A stretch of 64,000 bases of DNA, taken from contig NZ_JBHSAB010000024.1 in NCBI RefSeq assembly GCF_042649825.1, positions 1-64,000 of the forward strand, read 5' to 3'. This DNA comes from Legionella_C dresdenensis (GTDB taxonomy: Bacteria; Pseudomonadota; Gammaproteobacteria; Legionellales; Legionellaceae). Every line of letters starts with the position of its first letter. Positions within the stretch are counted from its first letter, which is position 1. The notes under the pieces are model-generated. The model had not been told where the DNA came from. It did no database searches and worked only from the letters and a program-made list of their open reading frames with translations. The position numbers were made by a program, and so were the translations under genes. This document shows, piece by piece, positions 41,388 to 50,232 of the stretch.

Positions 41388-42764
41388 ATGTTTTTACCAT
41401 TATTACTATCGTTTTTGTTTACAGTTCTCATGATACCGGCAGGCTGGGCAAAACCGGTCAAGGATGTTACGGTCACGCTGTTTGAATGGAATTACAATTC
41501 AGTCGCTAATGAATGCCAGACAACGCTTGGTCCAGCCGGTTATGGGTTTGTACAAGTCTCACCGCCGCAAGAGCACATCCAGGGTACTGCCTGGTGGACT
41601 TCCTATCAACCGGTAAGCTATAAAATTGCCGGACGCCTCGGTGATCGTAACGCTTTTATAAAAATGATTAACGTATGTCACAATGCCGGCGTCAAAGTCA
41701 TTGTTGATGCAGTTATAAATCACATGTCTACCGGTGCCGGCAATGGCGTCGGTACTGGCGGCAGCCTTTACGCCAAATACCAATATCCGGGATATTATCA
41801 ATCCTGGGATTTTCATAGCTGCCGCAATCCGGTTACCGACTACGGCAATCGCGAGAATATCCAGCAATGCGAGCTGGAGAACCTTGCTGATCTCGATACC
41901 GGAAGTTCCTATGTCCGCACAACAATTGCCCATTACCTCAACGAATTAATTACCGCCGGGGCTGACGGCTTTCGAATAGACGCTGCCAAACATATTGCGG
42001 CTGATGATCTGGCGGCGATTAAATCACAATTAACCAATCCTGAAATATACTGGGTACAGGAAGTCATCCAGGGTAATAATGAACCTGTACAGCCCAGTGA
42101 ATACCTTTCTCTTGGTCCAGTCGATGAGTTCCGCTATGGCCGTGATCTCAAACGTGTCTTTGAGCAGGAAAAACTGACTTATCTGGGTAATTTTGGCGAA
42201 TATTGGGATTATTTACCCACACAGAAAGCGCGTGTATTTATTGATAACTGGGACACTGAGCGTAATGACTCGACTTTAAATTACCGCAGCGGCGCCAATT
42301 ATACCCTGGCGAATGTATTTATGCTGGCTTATCCGTATGGTGCACCCAATATTTATTCCGGTTATGAATTTGATAATTATGATCAAGGCCCTCCCCTGCG
42401 CGGTAAAATGAATGCCTGTTATAAGAACGGTTGGAAATGTCAGCACCGATGGCCGCAGATTCTTAATATGGTTGCATTCCATAATGCCGTGGCTGGTTTA
42501 CCCATAACAAACTGGTGGAGTAACAATAACAATGCCATTGCCTTTGGCCGTGGAGATATCGGGTTTGTGGCGATTAACCATGAACCATTTCCCATTACCG
42601 TAACCTTTCAGACCTCGTTGCCGGCAGGCGTCTATTGCGATATCCAGCACAGCGATCCCATGCATGATGAACGCTGTACCGGAACCCTGTTTCTGATCAA
42701 TAGCCGAGGGCAGTTTACTGCAACTATTGACGCAAATGATGCAATTGCGTTTTATCGATCGTAA
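41388..42764 (+). CDS. Secreted alpha-amylase, GH13
   Basis: Endo-hydrolysis of alpha-1,4 glucan bonds in starch or glycogen. 458 aa with a signal peptide at residues 1-21 (ending GWAK). Domain A regions are visible: I VIVDAVINHMS (105-114), II GFRIDAAKH with nucleophile D198, III WVQEVIQGN with acid/base E225, and IV FIDNWDTER with D289. The sequence WWTSYQPVSYKIAGRLGDR, TGAGNGVGTGGS and FMLAYPYGAPNIYSGYEF resemble Streptomyces- and animal-type amylases (GH13_32/GH13_24) rather than the usual enterobacterial periplasmic enzyme. In region IV the more usual His is Trp (DNWD). Host glycogen or algal/protozoan starch could be its substrate. Likely acquired by transfer (inference). Confidence 0.93.
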   Translation: MFLPLLLSFLFTVLMIPAGWAKPVKDVTVTLFEWNYNSVANECQTTLGPAGYGFVQVSPPQEHIQGTAWWTSYQPVSYKIAGRLGDRNAFIKMINVCHNAGVKVIVDAVINHMSTGAGNGVGTGGSLYAKYQYPGYYQSWDFHSCRNPVTDYGNRENIQQCELENLADLDTGSSYVRTTIAHYLNELITAGADGFRIDAAKHIAADDLAAIKSQLTNPEIYWVQEVIQGNNEPVQPSEYLSLGPVDEFRYGRDLKRVFEQEKLTYLGNFGEYWDYLPTQKARVFIDNWDTERNDSTLNYRSGANYTLANVFMLAYPYGAPNIYSGYEFDNYDQGPPLRGKMNACYKNGWKCQHRWPQILNMVAFHNAVAGLPITNWWSNNNNAIAFGRGDIGFVAINHEPFPITVTFQTSLPAGVYCDIQHSDPMHDERCTGTLFLINSRGQFTATIDANDAIAFYRS

Positions 42765-42812
42765 TGACCCTGGTTTTTTAGTGATAATAATTTTTCCTTA
42801 AGGATCATTATT

Positions 42813-42818
42813 TATAAT
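42813..42818 (+). promoter_or_regulatory. -10 element for the 42851 gene
   Basis: Perfect TATAAT 32 bases before the ATG; no clear -35. The 86-base gap after the amylase gene holds nothing else. Confidence 0.4.
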
Positions 42819-42850
42819 TAGAGCAATCTTTTTGTACTCTGGTTGTCGCT

Positions 42851-45800
42851 ATGCCTAAAACAATAATCATGCTCGGGACTGGCACCGCCCTGACCCGCAA
42901 GCCTAATAAGTTCTACCCCAAAGGCGAATTATTTAGCCAGATTCCAGGGTTTCTCAAATCAACACCTATAGAAGAAGATGATGATATCAATTCGGAAGAT
43001 CATCTCAAACAGAAAGTAGAACCTTATATTAGCGATACCCTTACTATTATTAAAGGACCCGATACCGGCGCTTTTGAAGTCGGCGATCGCATTGCCCGCG
43101 GTGTACGCCATGCCCTTGAAGCGATTAGCAAAGGTGAAATACCGATCAATATTATGGGCCACAGCCGTGGGGGTGTAGAAGCCATACTGATAGCGCATGA
43201 ATTGAAACGGATTAAGGAAGGATTCGCGCAACTTGCTGCCCAACGCTCGATTCAGGAAAAGCTGCTTGGCAAGGAAGTTGCCGAAAAATTTGAAAAAGCC
43301 GGGCGTAAACAATTATTCGGAAACACTCCCTACAGCTATATTAAAACAGCCTTCGATCTCCAAAAGGCTGATTTTGCAGGACTGGATATAGAAGGCATCG
43401 GCAAGCATATCAAAAATGCCCGAGTTAACTTACAGGTACTAGACCCTGTTCCTGGCGGCAGCCTCCTGGGGCTCAGACTAGCCAGATGGTATCCTGATCC
43501 ACGTTTTTATATTATTCCTGACATCGTTGAGGATTTTGAGATATATGTTAAAGAAAATGAACACTCTCGCTGTTTCAAGGCTATTATTCCGCTCCCTGAA
43601 TCACCAGAAAAAACCCGATTCAACTTATCAACCCTCCCCGGCCATCATGGCACTGGCTCTGGTAATTTCAACGATCAGCAAGGCAATCCGCTGCCAACCC
43701 ATTTAAAAGATAAAAAAACAGATGGGGTGCAAAAGTTCTTACTTTTAAAAATCATTGATTTTTTAAAGCGCCATAATAGTGAATTTAAAGCTATTGATGA
43801 CGTTAAACTGGCGAATGATGAACTGACAGCGCTTGTTAAAAGTGCACTGGAAAAGGGTACTGACACTCTGAAACTGGAAGTTTGTAATGAAATCGCTAAC
43901 AATATCGAAGGGTATCAGTATTTTGACAATACCAGCTATCAATGGCTTGGTCAGGAACAATCGATACAATCGTTTTTCTGGGCTCGCGAGGTTGACCGCA
44001 TTGTCCATTATGGAAAGCACACTGACTCAAAATTGCGCCAGATTATCCCACCGATTGCCGGTAAAAAACTGATCAACAGAGAACATGCAGAATTGATGCT
44101 GTTAAATAAATTTAAGTTTAAAGCTGATACAAGCGTTGACAGACAGCCTGAAGAGGCAATAAAAAGTTTTACCAATCAACTGATCGCTGCCTGCAAGGAT
44201 CAATATGCCAAATCAAACACCGAGAACCTTGCTGCCTCATTAGGACAAAATCAGCTTAAGGGGCTGCTGACTGACCCAAGCGGCCCGGAATTGATCAATA
44301 CTGTATTAGGCATGATCATAGATCAATTGAGCCAGGATTACTTGCAAGGGAAATTATCCCATAAACAGGCCTTGTTAACCGCCATTGAAGAATCTTTTAA
44401 TAATTTCAGACAGACTGAAGCCAATAAAGAAGCTGATCCGAATCAGCTGCGCCAGTTCCGTCAGACTTTGGAACATGGGTTAAAAAATACCATAACCAAT
44501 CAATTAACCAATCTGACAACCAATACAGACGCACTGTGCCAGAAATTACAGGTTACCTCGCAGGATATCATTAGCAGTTTTTCAAAATCGCTCGCAGAAT
44601 TTTTTACACAAAAACCAGATTCAGAACAACTAGAGCGCTTCCTGAAAAAATTAAATGAACAAATTAAAGTACTCCAGGATAAGCAGCCCGATAAATTGTT
44701 TGTCGATATTTTCAAATTCCTGGATGCAATTTCGCTTGATGCCAAAGATGAGGAAAATCTTAAAACTCAACAAACTATACTATCGAATCTTGGATTTGAT
44801 CCTGCCATCGCTAATGACTTATGTCTTGACGATCAGGACAAAACAGCGCTGGTTCAAGAGTTACAGCAATTATGTGTCGAGACCGAACTTGCGCTGGATG
44901 AAATTACTGAACAACGGCCTCTTGAAAAAATCGGCAATACCTTTGACCTGTTTGTTCAGCTCAGCGAGTATGAGCAAGCCCTTAATGACTTTCCTCGCGT
45001 CATTCCAGACCTCCCCTATAATGAGATCCGAAACGATACTCTCGCCCGCAAGCAATTGCTGCTTAACCAGACGGCAGAATACCTTGTCAGTCAAGCAATC
45101 AGGCTTGAGCAATTTGCAAGCGACATGCACAGGATGGTTAGCGCAAATTCTGCTACCGCAGATCAAGTGACTAAAGATTATCTTCTTGATTTTGCCAAAT
45201 GCTTTATCAAACATGTTTCTGCGCTTGCGGTTATTAAAGGCGCAACAGATCCAGTACATGAAAAACTAAAAAATGAAATCGCCGCTCTGAAACAGCAGTT
45301 TGAAGAACTGAGTAATAAAGACAAACGCAGCGAACAACTGTTGGCAGACAATACAGCCGCCATTAATAAACTGACGGCAGAACTGGCAGAAGCTCGAAAA
45401 ACCAATACTCAGCAGCAGAGCCGGCTTGAACAGGAAGTTCGCAAACAAGAAGAACAACTTGCTGTGATTGAAAAGAACAGAACTGAAATTGAAGCATTGA
45501 AAACTACAATTAATGACTATAGCAATACGGTTAAAACACAACAGCAAAAAATTCAGCAAAATAACACTGCCTCCACTGAGCAGATTGAAAAATTGAATGC
45601 ACGTATCACAGCCTTAGAAACCCAATTAAGAGAACAACAGTTACAAAATCAGCAGCTTGGTAATCAGCAGCATAAGCTCCAACTGGAACATGATGCACTG
45701 CAACAGCAACATCAAACCCTGAGGCAGCAGCACTCTGCATTGCAGGAAAAAAATCTGAATACTGAACAGAATCTTTCAACTCTGAAAGAACAATACACTG

Positions 45801-47065
45801 AATTGCAATCAGCTGAAAATCAGCAGAAAGAAACAAATGCTGATTTAAATGCCAGGCTAAGTGCCCAACAGTTACAAAATCAGCAACTGAATAGCCAACA
45901 GCAAAAGCTTCAACAGGAATATGGCGCACTGCAGCAACAACATGACAACCTGAGGCAGCAGCACTCTGCATTGCAGGAGCAAAATCAGAATACTGAACAG
46001 AATCTTTCAACTCTGAAAGAACAATACACTGAATTGCAATCAGCTGAAAGTCAGCAGAAAGAAACAAATGCTGATTTAAATGCCAGGCTAAATACACAAC
46101 AGTTACAAAATCAGCAACTGAATAGCCAACAGCAAAACTTACAACAAGCCTATAGTGCACTGCAGCAAACATATGACGATCTGAAATTGCAATATACCCG
46201 GTTGCAGGAACAACATGCTGATTTAGAAACTGCTCAAAACCAACTGATTTCTGAACACAATGCCCAGACCGAAAATCTGACAACACAGATTCAGACCTAT
46301 GAAGCGCAAATCACAGCTCTTAAACATGCTGCCGCTCAAAATCAACAAACCATTGCAGATCTGCAGCAGCAACAAACAACTACTGCTCAGGAACTGAATA
46401 GCACGCGTCAGACAAACCAGAGTCAAGAGAGTCTGTTACAACAAGTACAAGCGCAAAATGTTGCGCTGCAAAATACCAATAATCAATATCTGGATAAAAT
46501 TGCCGCAATAAAGAAACAATTGCAGGATCCAAAACAAGCAATTGCTTTGCAATTGATTCACGAAAAATTACAACCGGAAACCGAAAGTTATTTTATTCAT
46601 CTTGTTGGTGAGGCCAAAAAATTATTTCCTGCAATTAAAAATATCAATACCGAAAAAATGGCCTTTCAAGACTTAAAAGCTCGCGTCAATGACTATTGTG
46701 CTAATCTGCCAACCGATTTAACCAACCCACAACAAAAGGTTATTGATAAAATTAAAGTCGTTGCCAGCTTACATAACTGTTTAATCGATGATGCCGCCGA
46801 ATACCTGCCTGCCAAACGCGCCCGCAAATTCTATACACAGCTTGATAATAGTAATGGCACGCTCCGCAAACACCGTGACCCAATGTGGCAACGGTATCTG
46901 TGGAATACCATTGCGGTAGCCACTGTAATACCAGGACTTTTATTAGGTTTATACTCCCTGGCAGTCAAGCGACATTCTACTGCGACATTCTGGCAGTCAG
47001 AGGGCGAGCAATTTATTGAGCAGGTTAAGGGCGAAAAACAAAATCTTGTTTCACCAGTTAAATAA
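42851..47065 (+). CDS. Giant hydrolase/coiled-coil protein, candidate effector
   Basis: 1404 aa. Residues 1-270 form an alpha/beta-hydrolase-like domain with S105 in NIMGHSRGGVE, D198 in LQVLDPVPGG and H265/H266 in LPGHHGTGS, a plausible lipase/esterase triad. Residues about 380-820 are helical. From about 835 to 1225 it is a Gln-rich coiled coil containing two exact-register 77-residue repeats plus a partial third (units begin LQNQQL at 931, 1008 and 1085), which is 231 bases of tandem DNA repeat. Near residues 1360-1380 is a hydrophobic helix (NTIAVATVIPGLLLGLYSLA). No signal peptide. Large cytosolic enzymes with long coiled coils and one C-terminal hydrophobic anchor are typical of host-directed effectors, but secretion is not shown. 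Confidence 0.85.
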   Translation: MPKTIIMLGTGTALTRKPNKFYPKGELFSQIPGFLKSTPIEEDDDINSEDHLKQKVEPYISDTLTIIKGPDTGAFEVGDRIARGVRHALEAISKGEIPINIMGHSRGGVEAILIAHELKRIKEGFAQLAAQRSIQEKLLGKEVAEKFEKAGRKQLFGNTPYSYIKTAFDLQKADFAGLDIEGIGKHIKNARVNLQVLDPVPGGSLLGLRLARWYPDPRFYIIPDIVEDFEIYVKENEHSRCFKAIIPLPESPEKTRFNLSTLPGHHGTGSGNFNDQQGNPLPTHLKDKKTDGVQKFLLLKIIDFLKRHNSEFKAIDDVKLANDELTALVKSALEKGTDTLKLEVCNEIANNIEGYQYFDNTSYQWLGQEQSIQSFFWAREVDRIVHYGKHTDSKLRQIIPPIAGKKLINREHAELMLLNKFKFKADTSVDRQPEEAIKSFTNQLIAACKDQYAKSNTENLAASLGQNQLKGLLTDPSGPELINTVLGMIIDQLSQDYLQGKLSHKQALLTAIEESFNNFRQTEANKEADPNQLRQFRQTLEHGLKNTITNQLTNLTTNTDALCQKLQVTSQDIISSFSKSLAEFFTQKPDSEQLERFLKKLNEQIKVLQDKQPDKLFVDIFKFLDAISLDAKDEENLKTQQTILSNLGFDPAIANDLCLDDQDKTALVQELQQLCVETELALDEITEQRPLEKIGNTFDLFVQLSEYEQALNDFPRVIPDLPYNEIRNDTLARKQLLLNQTAEYLVSQAIRLEQFASDMHRMVSANSATADQVTKDYLLDFAKCFIKHVSALAVIKGATDPVHEKLKNEIAALKQQFEELSNKDKRSEQLLADNTAAINKLTAELAEARKTNTQQQSRLEQEVRKQEEQLAVIEKNRTEIEALKTTINDYSNTVKTQQQKIQQNNTASTEQIEKLNARITALETQLREQQLQNQQLGNQQHKLQLEHDALQQQHQTLRQQHSALQEKNLNTEQNLSTLKEQYTELQSAENQQKETNADLNARLSAQQLQNQQLNSQQQKLQQEYGALQQQHDNLRQQHSALQEQNQNTEQNLSTLKEQYTELQSAESQQKETNADLNARLNTQQLQNQQLNSQQQNLQQAYSALQQTYDDLKLQYTRLQEQHADLETAQNQLISEHNAQTENLTTQIQTYEAQITALKHAAAQNQQTIADLQQQQTTTAQELNSTRQTNQSQESLLQQVQAQNVALQNTNNQYLDKIAAIKKQLQDPKQAIALQLIHEKLQPETESYFIHLVGEAKKLFPAIKNINTEKMAFQDLKARVNDYCANLPTDLTNPQQKVIDKIKVVASLHNCLIDDAAEYLPAKRARKFYTQLDNSNGTLRKHRDPMWQRYLWNTIAVATVIPGLLLGLYSLAVKRHSTATFWQSEGEQFIEQVKGEKQNLVSPVK
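45641..46180 (+). repeat. 231-bp in-frame tandem repeat in the giant coiled-coil gene
   Basis: Units begin TTACAAAATCAGCA at 45641, 45872 and 46103, exactly 231 bases apart; the third is partial. Each codes for 77 residues, that is eleven heptads, so copy-number change keeps both frame and coiled-coil register. Confidence 0.9.
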
Positions 47066-47096
47066 CGGCAAAATCCAGAGCAATTACAATCTCTGC

Positions 47097-47215
47097 AGTA
47101 AGCCCTTTTTGTTTAAAAGCCTTTTGCAAACCCTCAGATGCCAGGGATGGCATCTGGGAGCGTCAGGACGACTTCATGCGTGTTTGCAAAAGGCTTTTAA
47201 ACGAAAGGGCTTACT
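47097..47215. repeat. Family C nested palindrome, complete copy
   Basis: Arms of about 34 bases, 47097-47131 and 47182-47215, pair with one indel (AGTAAGCCC ... GTTTAAAAGCCTTTTGCAAAC). Inside, CAGATGCC (47135-47142) and GGCATCTG (47149-47156) form a second stem, and the element also contains GGAGCGTCAGGACGACTTCA. A truncated copy is at 37541-37615. It resembles a MITE or a cruciform-forming repeat. Confidence 0.85.
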
Positions 47216-47246
47216 CGCACTGAACTTGCCAACCGGATAAACCTTA

Positions 47247-48200
47247 TCAAGCCCGCTCAAGATTAAACGACATGACCTGCTCTATTCTCTCCTGCCCTAA
47301 CGCAATCATCAACAAGCGATCAATACCAAGAGCCACGCCGCTACAGGAAGGTAAACCATGCTCCAGCGCTGCCAGCAGAAATTTGTCAGCCTCCACAGGA
47401 GCCATGCCTTTTTCCTGGCGTAACGCAATGTCCTGCTGAAAACGCGCTGCTTGCGCCTGCATCTCAGTCAGTTCGTGAAAACCATTGGCAAGTTCAATGC
47501 CCTTAAAGTAAATCTCAAAACGCTCGGCGAGTTGATTATTGACCTTTGCCAGCGCCGCCTGCGATTGGGGAAAATCATACACTGCAAGCGGAGCTGCCTG
47601 TTCAGCATAAGCCGGTTCAATAACATGACTCATTAATAGAAACAAATATTGATCGCGATCCGTTTCATCTTCGGGAATCACATAATCAAGCTGATAGCGG
47701 ATTAAAAGTTGCCGCAACTCGGTAATTGTTGCGGTATGAGGATTAAGCTGGCATTGCTCTTCAAAAACCTGGCGATAACTCTTACGGATTATCGGCGGAC
47801 AGCGTAGCACCAATTGCAACAGAGCATCCATTTCATCCATCAGTTGATGATGGTTAATACCCAGCTGATACCATTCCAGCATGGTAAATTCCGGATTATG
47901 CCAACGCCCCAGTTCATCATCACGAAAGGATTTTCCAATCTGAAAAATAGGGCCGCTTCCTGCGGCCAGCAGGCGTTTCATGTGATATTCCGGCGAAGTC
48001 TGCAGACAATAAAGTTCGCCGCGAAAACTGGCTTTGATATTACTGAGATACACATCGGTAATACCATAATGAGCCATAATGGGCGTTTCAACTTCCAGAT
48101 AGCCCCTGCCGTTAAAAAAATCGCGGATTTGCGCAAGAATTCGGGCGCGCTGTTTTAAAAGCGGAATAGCCGCTGAAGGTTGCCAATGAACAGCTGTCAT
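47247..48200 (-). CDS. epmA: Elongation factor P lysine(34) lysyltransferase
   Basis: Class II lysyl-tRNA-synthetase-like enzyme (EpmA/GenX/PoxA) that attaches beta-lysine to EF-P. 317 aa from ATG 48200, the usual length; a longer frame to 48272 has no family similarity and overlaps sufT. Visible blocks: FNGRGYLEVETPIMAHYGIT near 29-48, FQIGKSFRDDELGRWHNPEF-type motif 2 at about 92-111, and the C-terminal motif 3 LPSCSGVALGIDRLLMIALG. No anticodon-binding domain, as expected. It ends the SUF operon, two bases after sufT. Confidence 0.93.
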   Translation of the reverse strand: MTAVHWQPSAAIPLLKQRARILAQIRDFFNGRGYLEVETPIMAHYGITDVYLSNIKASFRGELYCLQTSPEYHMKRLLAAGSGPIFQIGKSFRDDELGRWHNPEFTMLEWYQLGINHHQLMDEMDALLQLVLRCPPIIRKSYRQVFEEQCQLNPHTATITELRQLLIRYQLDYVIPEDETDRDQYLFLLMSHVIEPAYAEQAAPLAVYDFPQSQAALAKVNNQLAERFEIYFKGIELANGFHELTEMQAQAARFQQDIALRQEKGMAPVEADKFLLAALEHGLPSCSGVALGIDRLLMIALGQERIEQVMSFNLERA

Positions 48201-48202
48201 GA

Positions 48203-48541
48203 TTAATAAAAAATTCCTAGCTCCAGACGCGCAGCCTCTGTCATGCGCTCCTGCGTCCATATCGGTTCCCATACTAATTCAACCGTACAGTCGCTGACAT
48301 CTTCGAGCTGATTGACGGCCTGCTCAACGGTTCCTGGAAAAGTCTGGGCAACCGGACAACCAGGGCTGGTCAGCGTCATTTGAATATGAACATGCTGCTC
48401 TTCATTAATGGCGATATCATAAATTAATCCCAGATCATAAATATTGACCGGGATTTCAGGGTCGAAAACGGTTTTCAGCGCAGCAATAACCAGTTCTTTC
48501 AATGCGTCATTATTTTGCTGCTTTTTCTTTAATCCAAACAT
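48203..48541 (-). CDS. sufT: SUF-associated MIP18/DUF59 protein SufT
   Basis: 112 aa. Contains LKTVFDPEIPVNIYDLGLIY near residues 23-42 and the SPGCPVAQTFP loop near 59-69 with its conserved cysteine, typical of DUF59 proteins that help in Fe-S cluster delivery. The C terminus (WEPIWTQERMTEAARLELGI) is the usual end of SufT. It sits between sufU and epmA in the operon. Confidence 0.92.
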   Translation of the reverse strand: MFGLKKKQQNNDALKELVIAALKTVFDPEIPVNIYDLGLIYDIAINEEQHVHIQMTLTSPGCPVAQTFPGTVEQAVNQLEDVSDCTVELVWEPIWTQERMTEAARLELGIFY

Positions 48542-48546
48542 CGCCG

Positions 48547-48996
48547 CTACTCCGTACAGACTGTCGTGTCATTTTTGGTTAAAGCCGCATGCAAAGTATG
48601 CCAGGCCAAGGTTGCGCATTTAACCCGGGCAGGATAAGCCCTGACGCCGGCAAGTACTGCCAGCTTGTCCAGCGAACCCAGCTGGCTATCGTCCTCAGCA
48701 GTGACCATATTGTGAAAACGTTCAAACATCGCTTCAGCTTCTTCAACGGTCTTTCCGCGTATGGCCTCAGTCATCAATGAAGCAGACGCCTGCGATATTG
48801 CGCAGCCGCAACCAACAAAACTCAGATCAGTAATCTGGTCATTATTCATTTTAACATAAAGGGTGAGCTTATCGCCGCACAACGGATTAAACCCGTTAGC
48901 CTGTTTATTGGCATCCTCCATGGCATAATGATTTCGCGGATTACGGTTGTGATCAATAATAATTTCCTGGTAGAGCTCGCGTAATTCAAGACTCAT
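48547..48996 (-). CDS. sufU: SufU/IscU-like Fe-S assembly protein
   Basis: 149 aa. Ligand cysteines C40 (FNPLCGD), C63 or C65 (VGCGCAISQAS) and C127 (VKCATLAWHTL). The 18-20-residue insertion between the second and third cysteines (residues 83-110) and the NHRxPRNHY-type start (IDHNRNPRNHYAM) mark it as SufU rather than IscU. It serves as sulfur acceptor or scaffold partner of SufS. Its start overlaps the sufS stop by four bases. Confidence 0.93.
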   Translation of the reverse strand: MSLELRELYQEIIIDHNRNPRNHYAMEDANKQANGFNPLCGDKLTLYVKMNNDQITDLSFVGCGCAISQASASLMTEAIRGKTVEEAEAMFERFHNMVTAEDDSQLGSLDKLAVLAGVRAYPARVKCATLAWHTLHAALTKNDTTVCTE

Positions 48997-50231
48997 GCGA
49001 ATACCTCTTTTACTTTATGCAGCATCTGCATACAGCGATCAATTTCCGCTGTCGTGTTATAAAAAGACAAGGAAATCCGGGTTGTTGCCGCCACATCAAA
49101 AAAATTCATTAACGGCATGGCACAGTGATGGCCGCTGCGAATGGCGATGCCTTCGCTGTCCAGAATAGTACCGATGTCATGAGCATGGATAGTACCATGC
49201 ACAAAAGAAAGTACCGGTACCTTTTCATGTGCCGTACCAACAATATTAAATCCTTTCACCGCCTTCAACGAAGCGGTTGCGTAATCAAGTAAATGGGCTT
49301 CATACGCCGCAATCGCGGCCATATCCAGCGATCCCAGATAGTCAATCGCAGCGCCCAGGCCGATAACACCGGCGATATCCGGTGTTCCAGCTTCAAATTT
49401 ATGGGGTAAAGGCGCGTATTCAGTGGCATCCAGGGTAACATAATTAATCATTTCACCGCCGCCCTGATAAGGAGGCATACTATCCAGCAATGATTCTTTA
49501 CCCCAAAGCACGCCTATTCCGGTTGGGCCATACATTTTATGCCCGGAAAACGCGTAAAAATCACAGTCCAATGCCTGAACATCTATCGGCAAATGCGCTG
49601 TCGACTGTGCGCCGTCAAGCAATACTAATGCCCCATGAGCATGCGCCATTTCAATCATCTGCTTAACCGGATTAATTGTTCCCAATGCATTGGAAGCATA
49701 ACAAATCGAAACAAATCGGGTTTTGTCAGACAGGCTGCGTTCAAATTCTTCCAATATCACGTCGCCATCAAGTGAAACAGGCGCTACTTTTAAAACTGCA
49801 CCGGTTCTATTGCACACCATTTGCCAGGGTACAATATTGGAATGATGTTCCATATGAGTAATAAGAATTTCCTCGCCCGGTAAAATACGGGGAGCAACCA
49901 TACTTTGCGCAACCAGATTAATCCCTTCCGTTGTTCCGCGAGTGAAAATACACTCTTGCGGTTTGGCAGCGTTAATAAAACGTTGTACCTTTTTACGGGC
50001 CGCTTCAAACTGATTAGTCGCTCTGGCGCTTAAGGCATGAACGCCGCGGTGAACATTGGAATTATCCTGCTGGTAATACTGGTCGATTGCCTCAATCACC
50101 ATTTTGGGCTTTTGGGTGGTTGCGGCATTGTCAAAATACACTAACGGATAACCATTAACTATCTGATCCAGGATTGGAAAATCTTTACGTATGGCTTCAA
50201 CATTTAAAATATCCGATGCGCTCATAGTCAT
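48993..50231 (-). CDS. sufS: Cysteine desulfurase SufS
   Basis: PLP-dependent desulfurase that supplies persulfide sulfur for Fe-S clusters. 412 aa. YFDNAATTQKPKMV near residues 29-42, the PLP lysine in FYAFSGHKMYGPTGIGVLWG, and the active-site cysteine in IRSGHHCAMPLM near residue 370 are present. AAGGA lies just upstream of ATG 50231; a second ATG two codons on is also possible. It follows sufD by one base. Confidence 0.95.
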   Translation of the reverse strand: MTMSASDILNVEAIRKDFPILDQIVNGYPLVYFDNAATTQKPKMVIEAIDQYYQQDNSNVHRGVHALSARATNQFEAARKKVQRFINAAKPQECIFTRGTTEGINLVAQSMVAPRILPGEEILITHMEHHSNIVPWQMVCNRTGAVLKVAPVSLDGDVILEEFERSLSDKTRFVSICYASNALGTINPVKQMIEMAHAHGALVLLDGAQSTAHLPIDVQALDCDFYAFSGHKMYGPTGIGVLWGKESLLDSMPPYQGGGEMINYVTLDATEYAPLPHKFEAGTPDIAGVIGLGAAIDYLGSLDMAAIAAYEAHLLDYATASLKAVKGFNIVGTAHEKVPVLSFVHGTIHAHDIGTILDSEGIAIRSGHHCAMPLMNFFDVAATTRISLSFYNTTAEIDRCMQMLHKVKEVFA

Positions 50232-50232
50232 G

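Noticed and set aside
45641..46180. Possible CRISPR-like or other non-coding tandem array
   Set aside because: The 231-base period is far too long for CRISPR and the units are in frame within a coding region. No CRISPR array was seen in the window.
45606..46286. A 226-codon open frame on the minus strand with internal repeats
   Set aside because: It is the antisense shadow of the 77-residue coiled-coil repeats; its repeated look comes from the tandem DNA, and the plus-strand frame is clearly the coding one.
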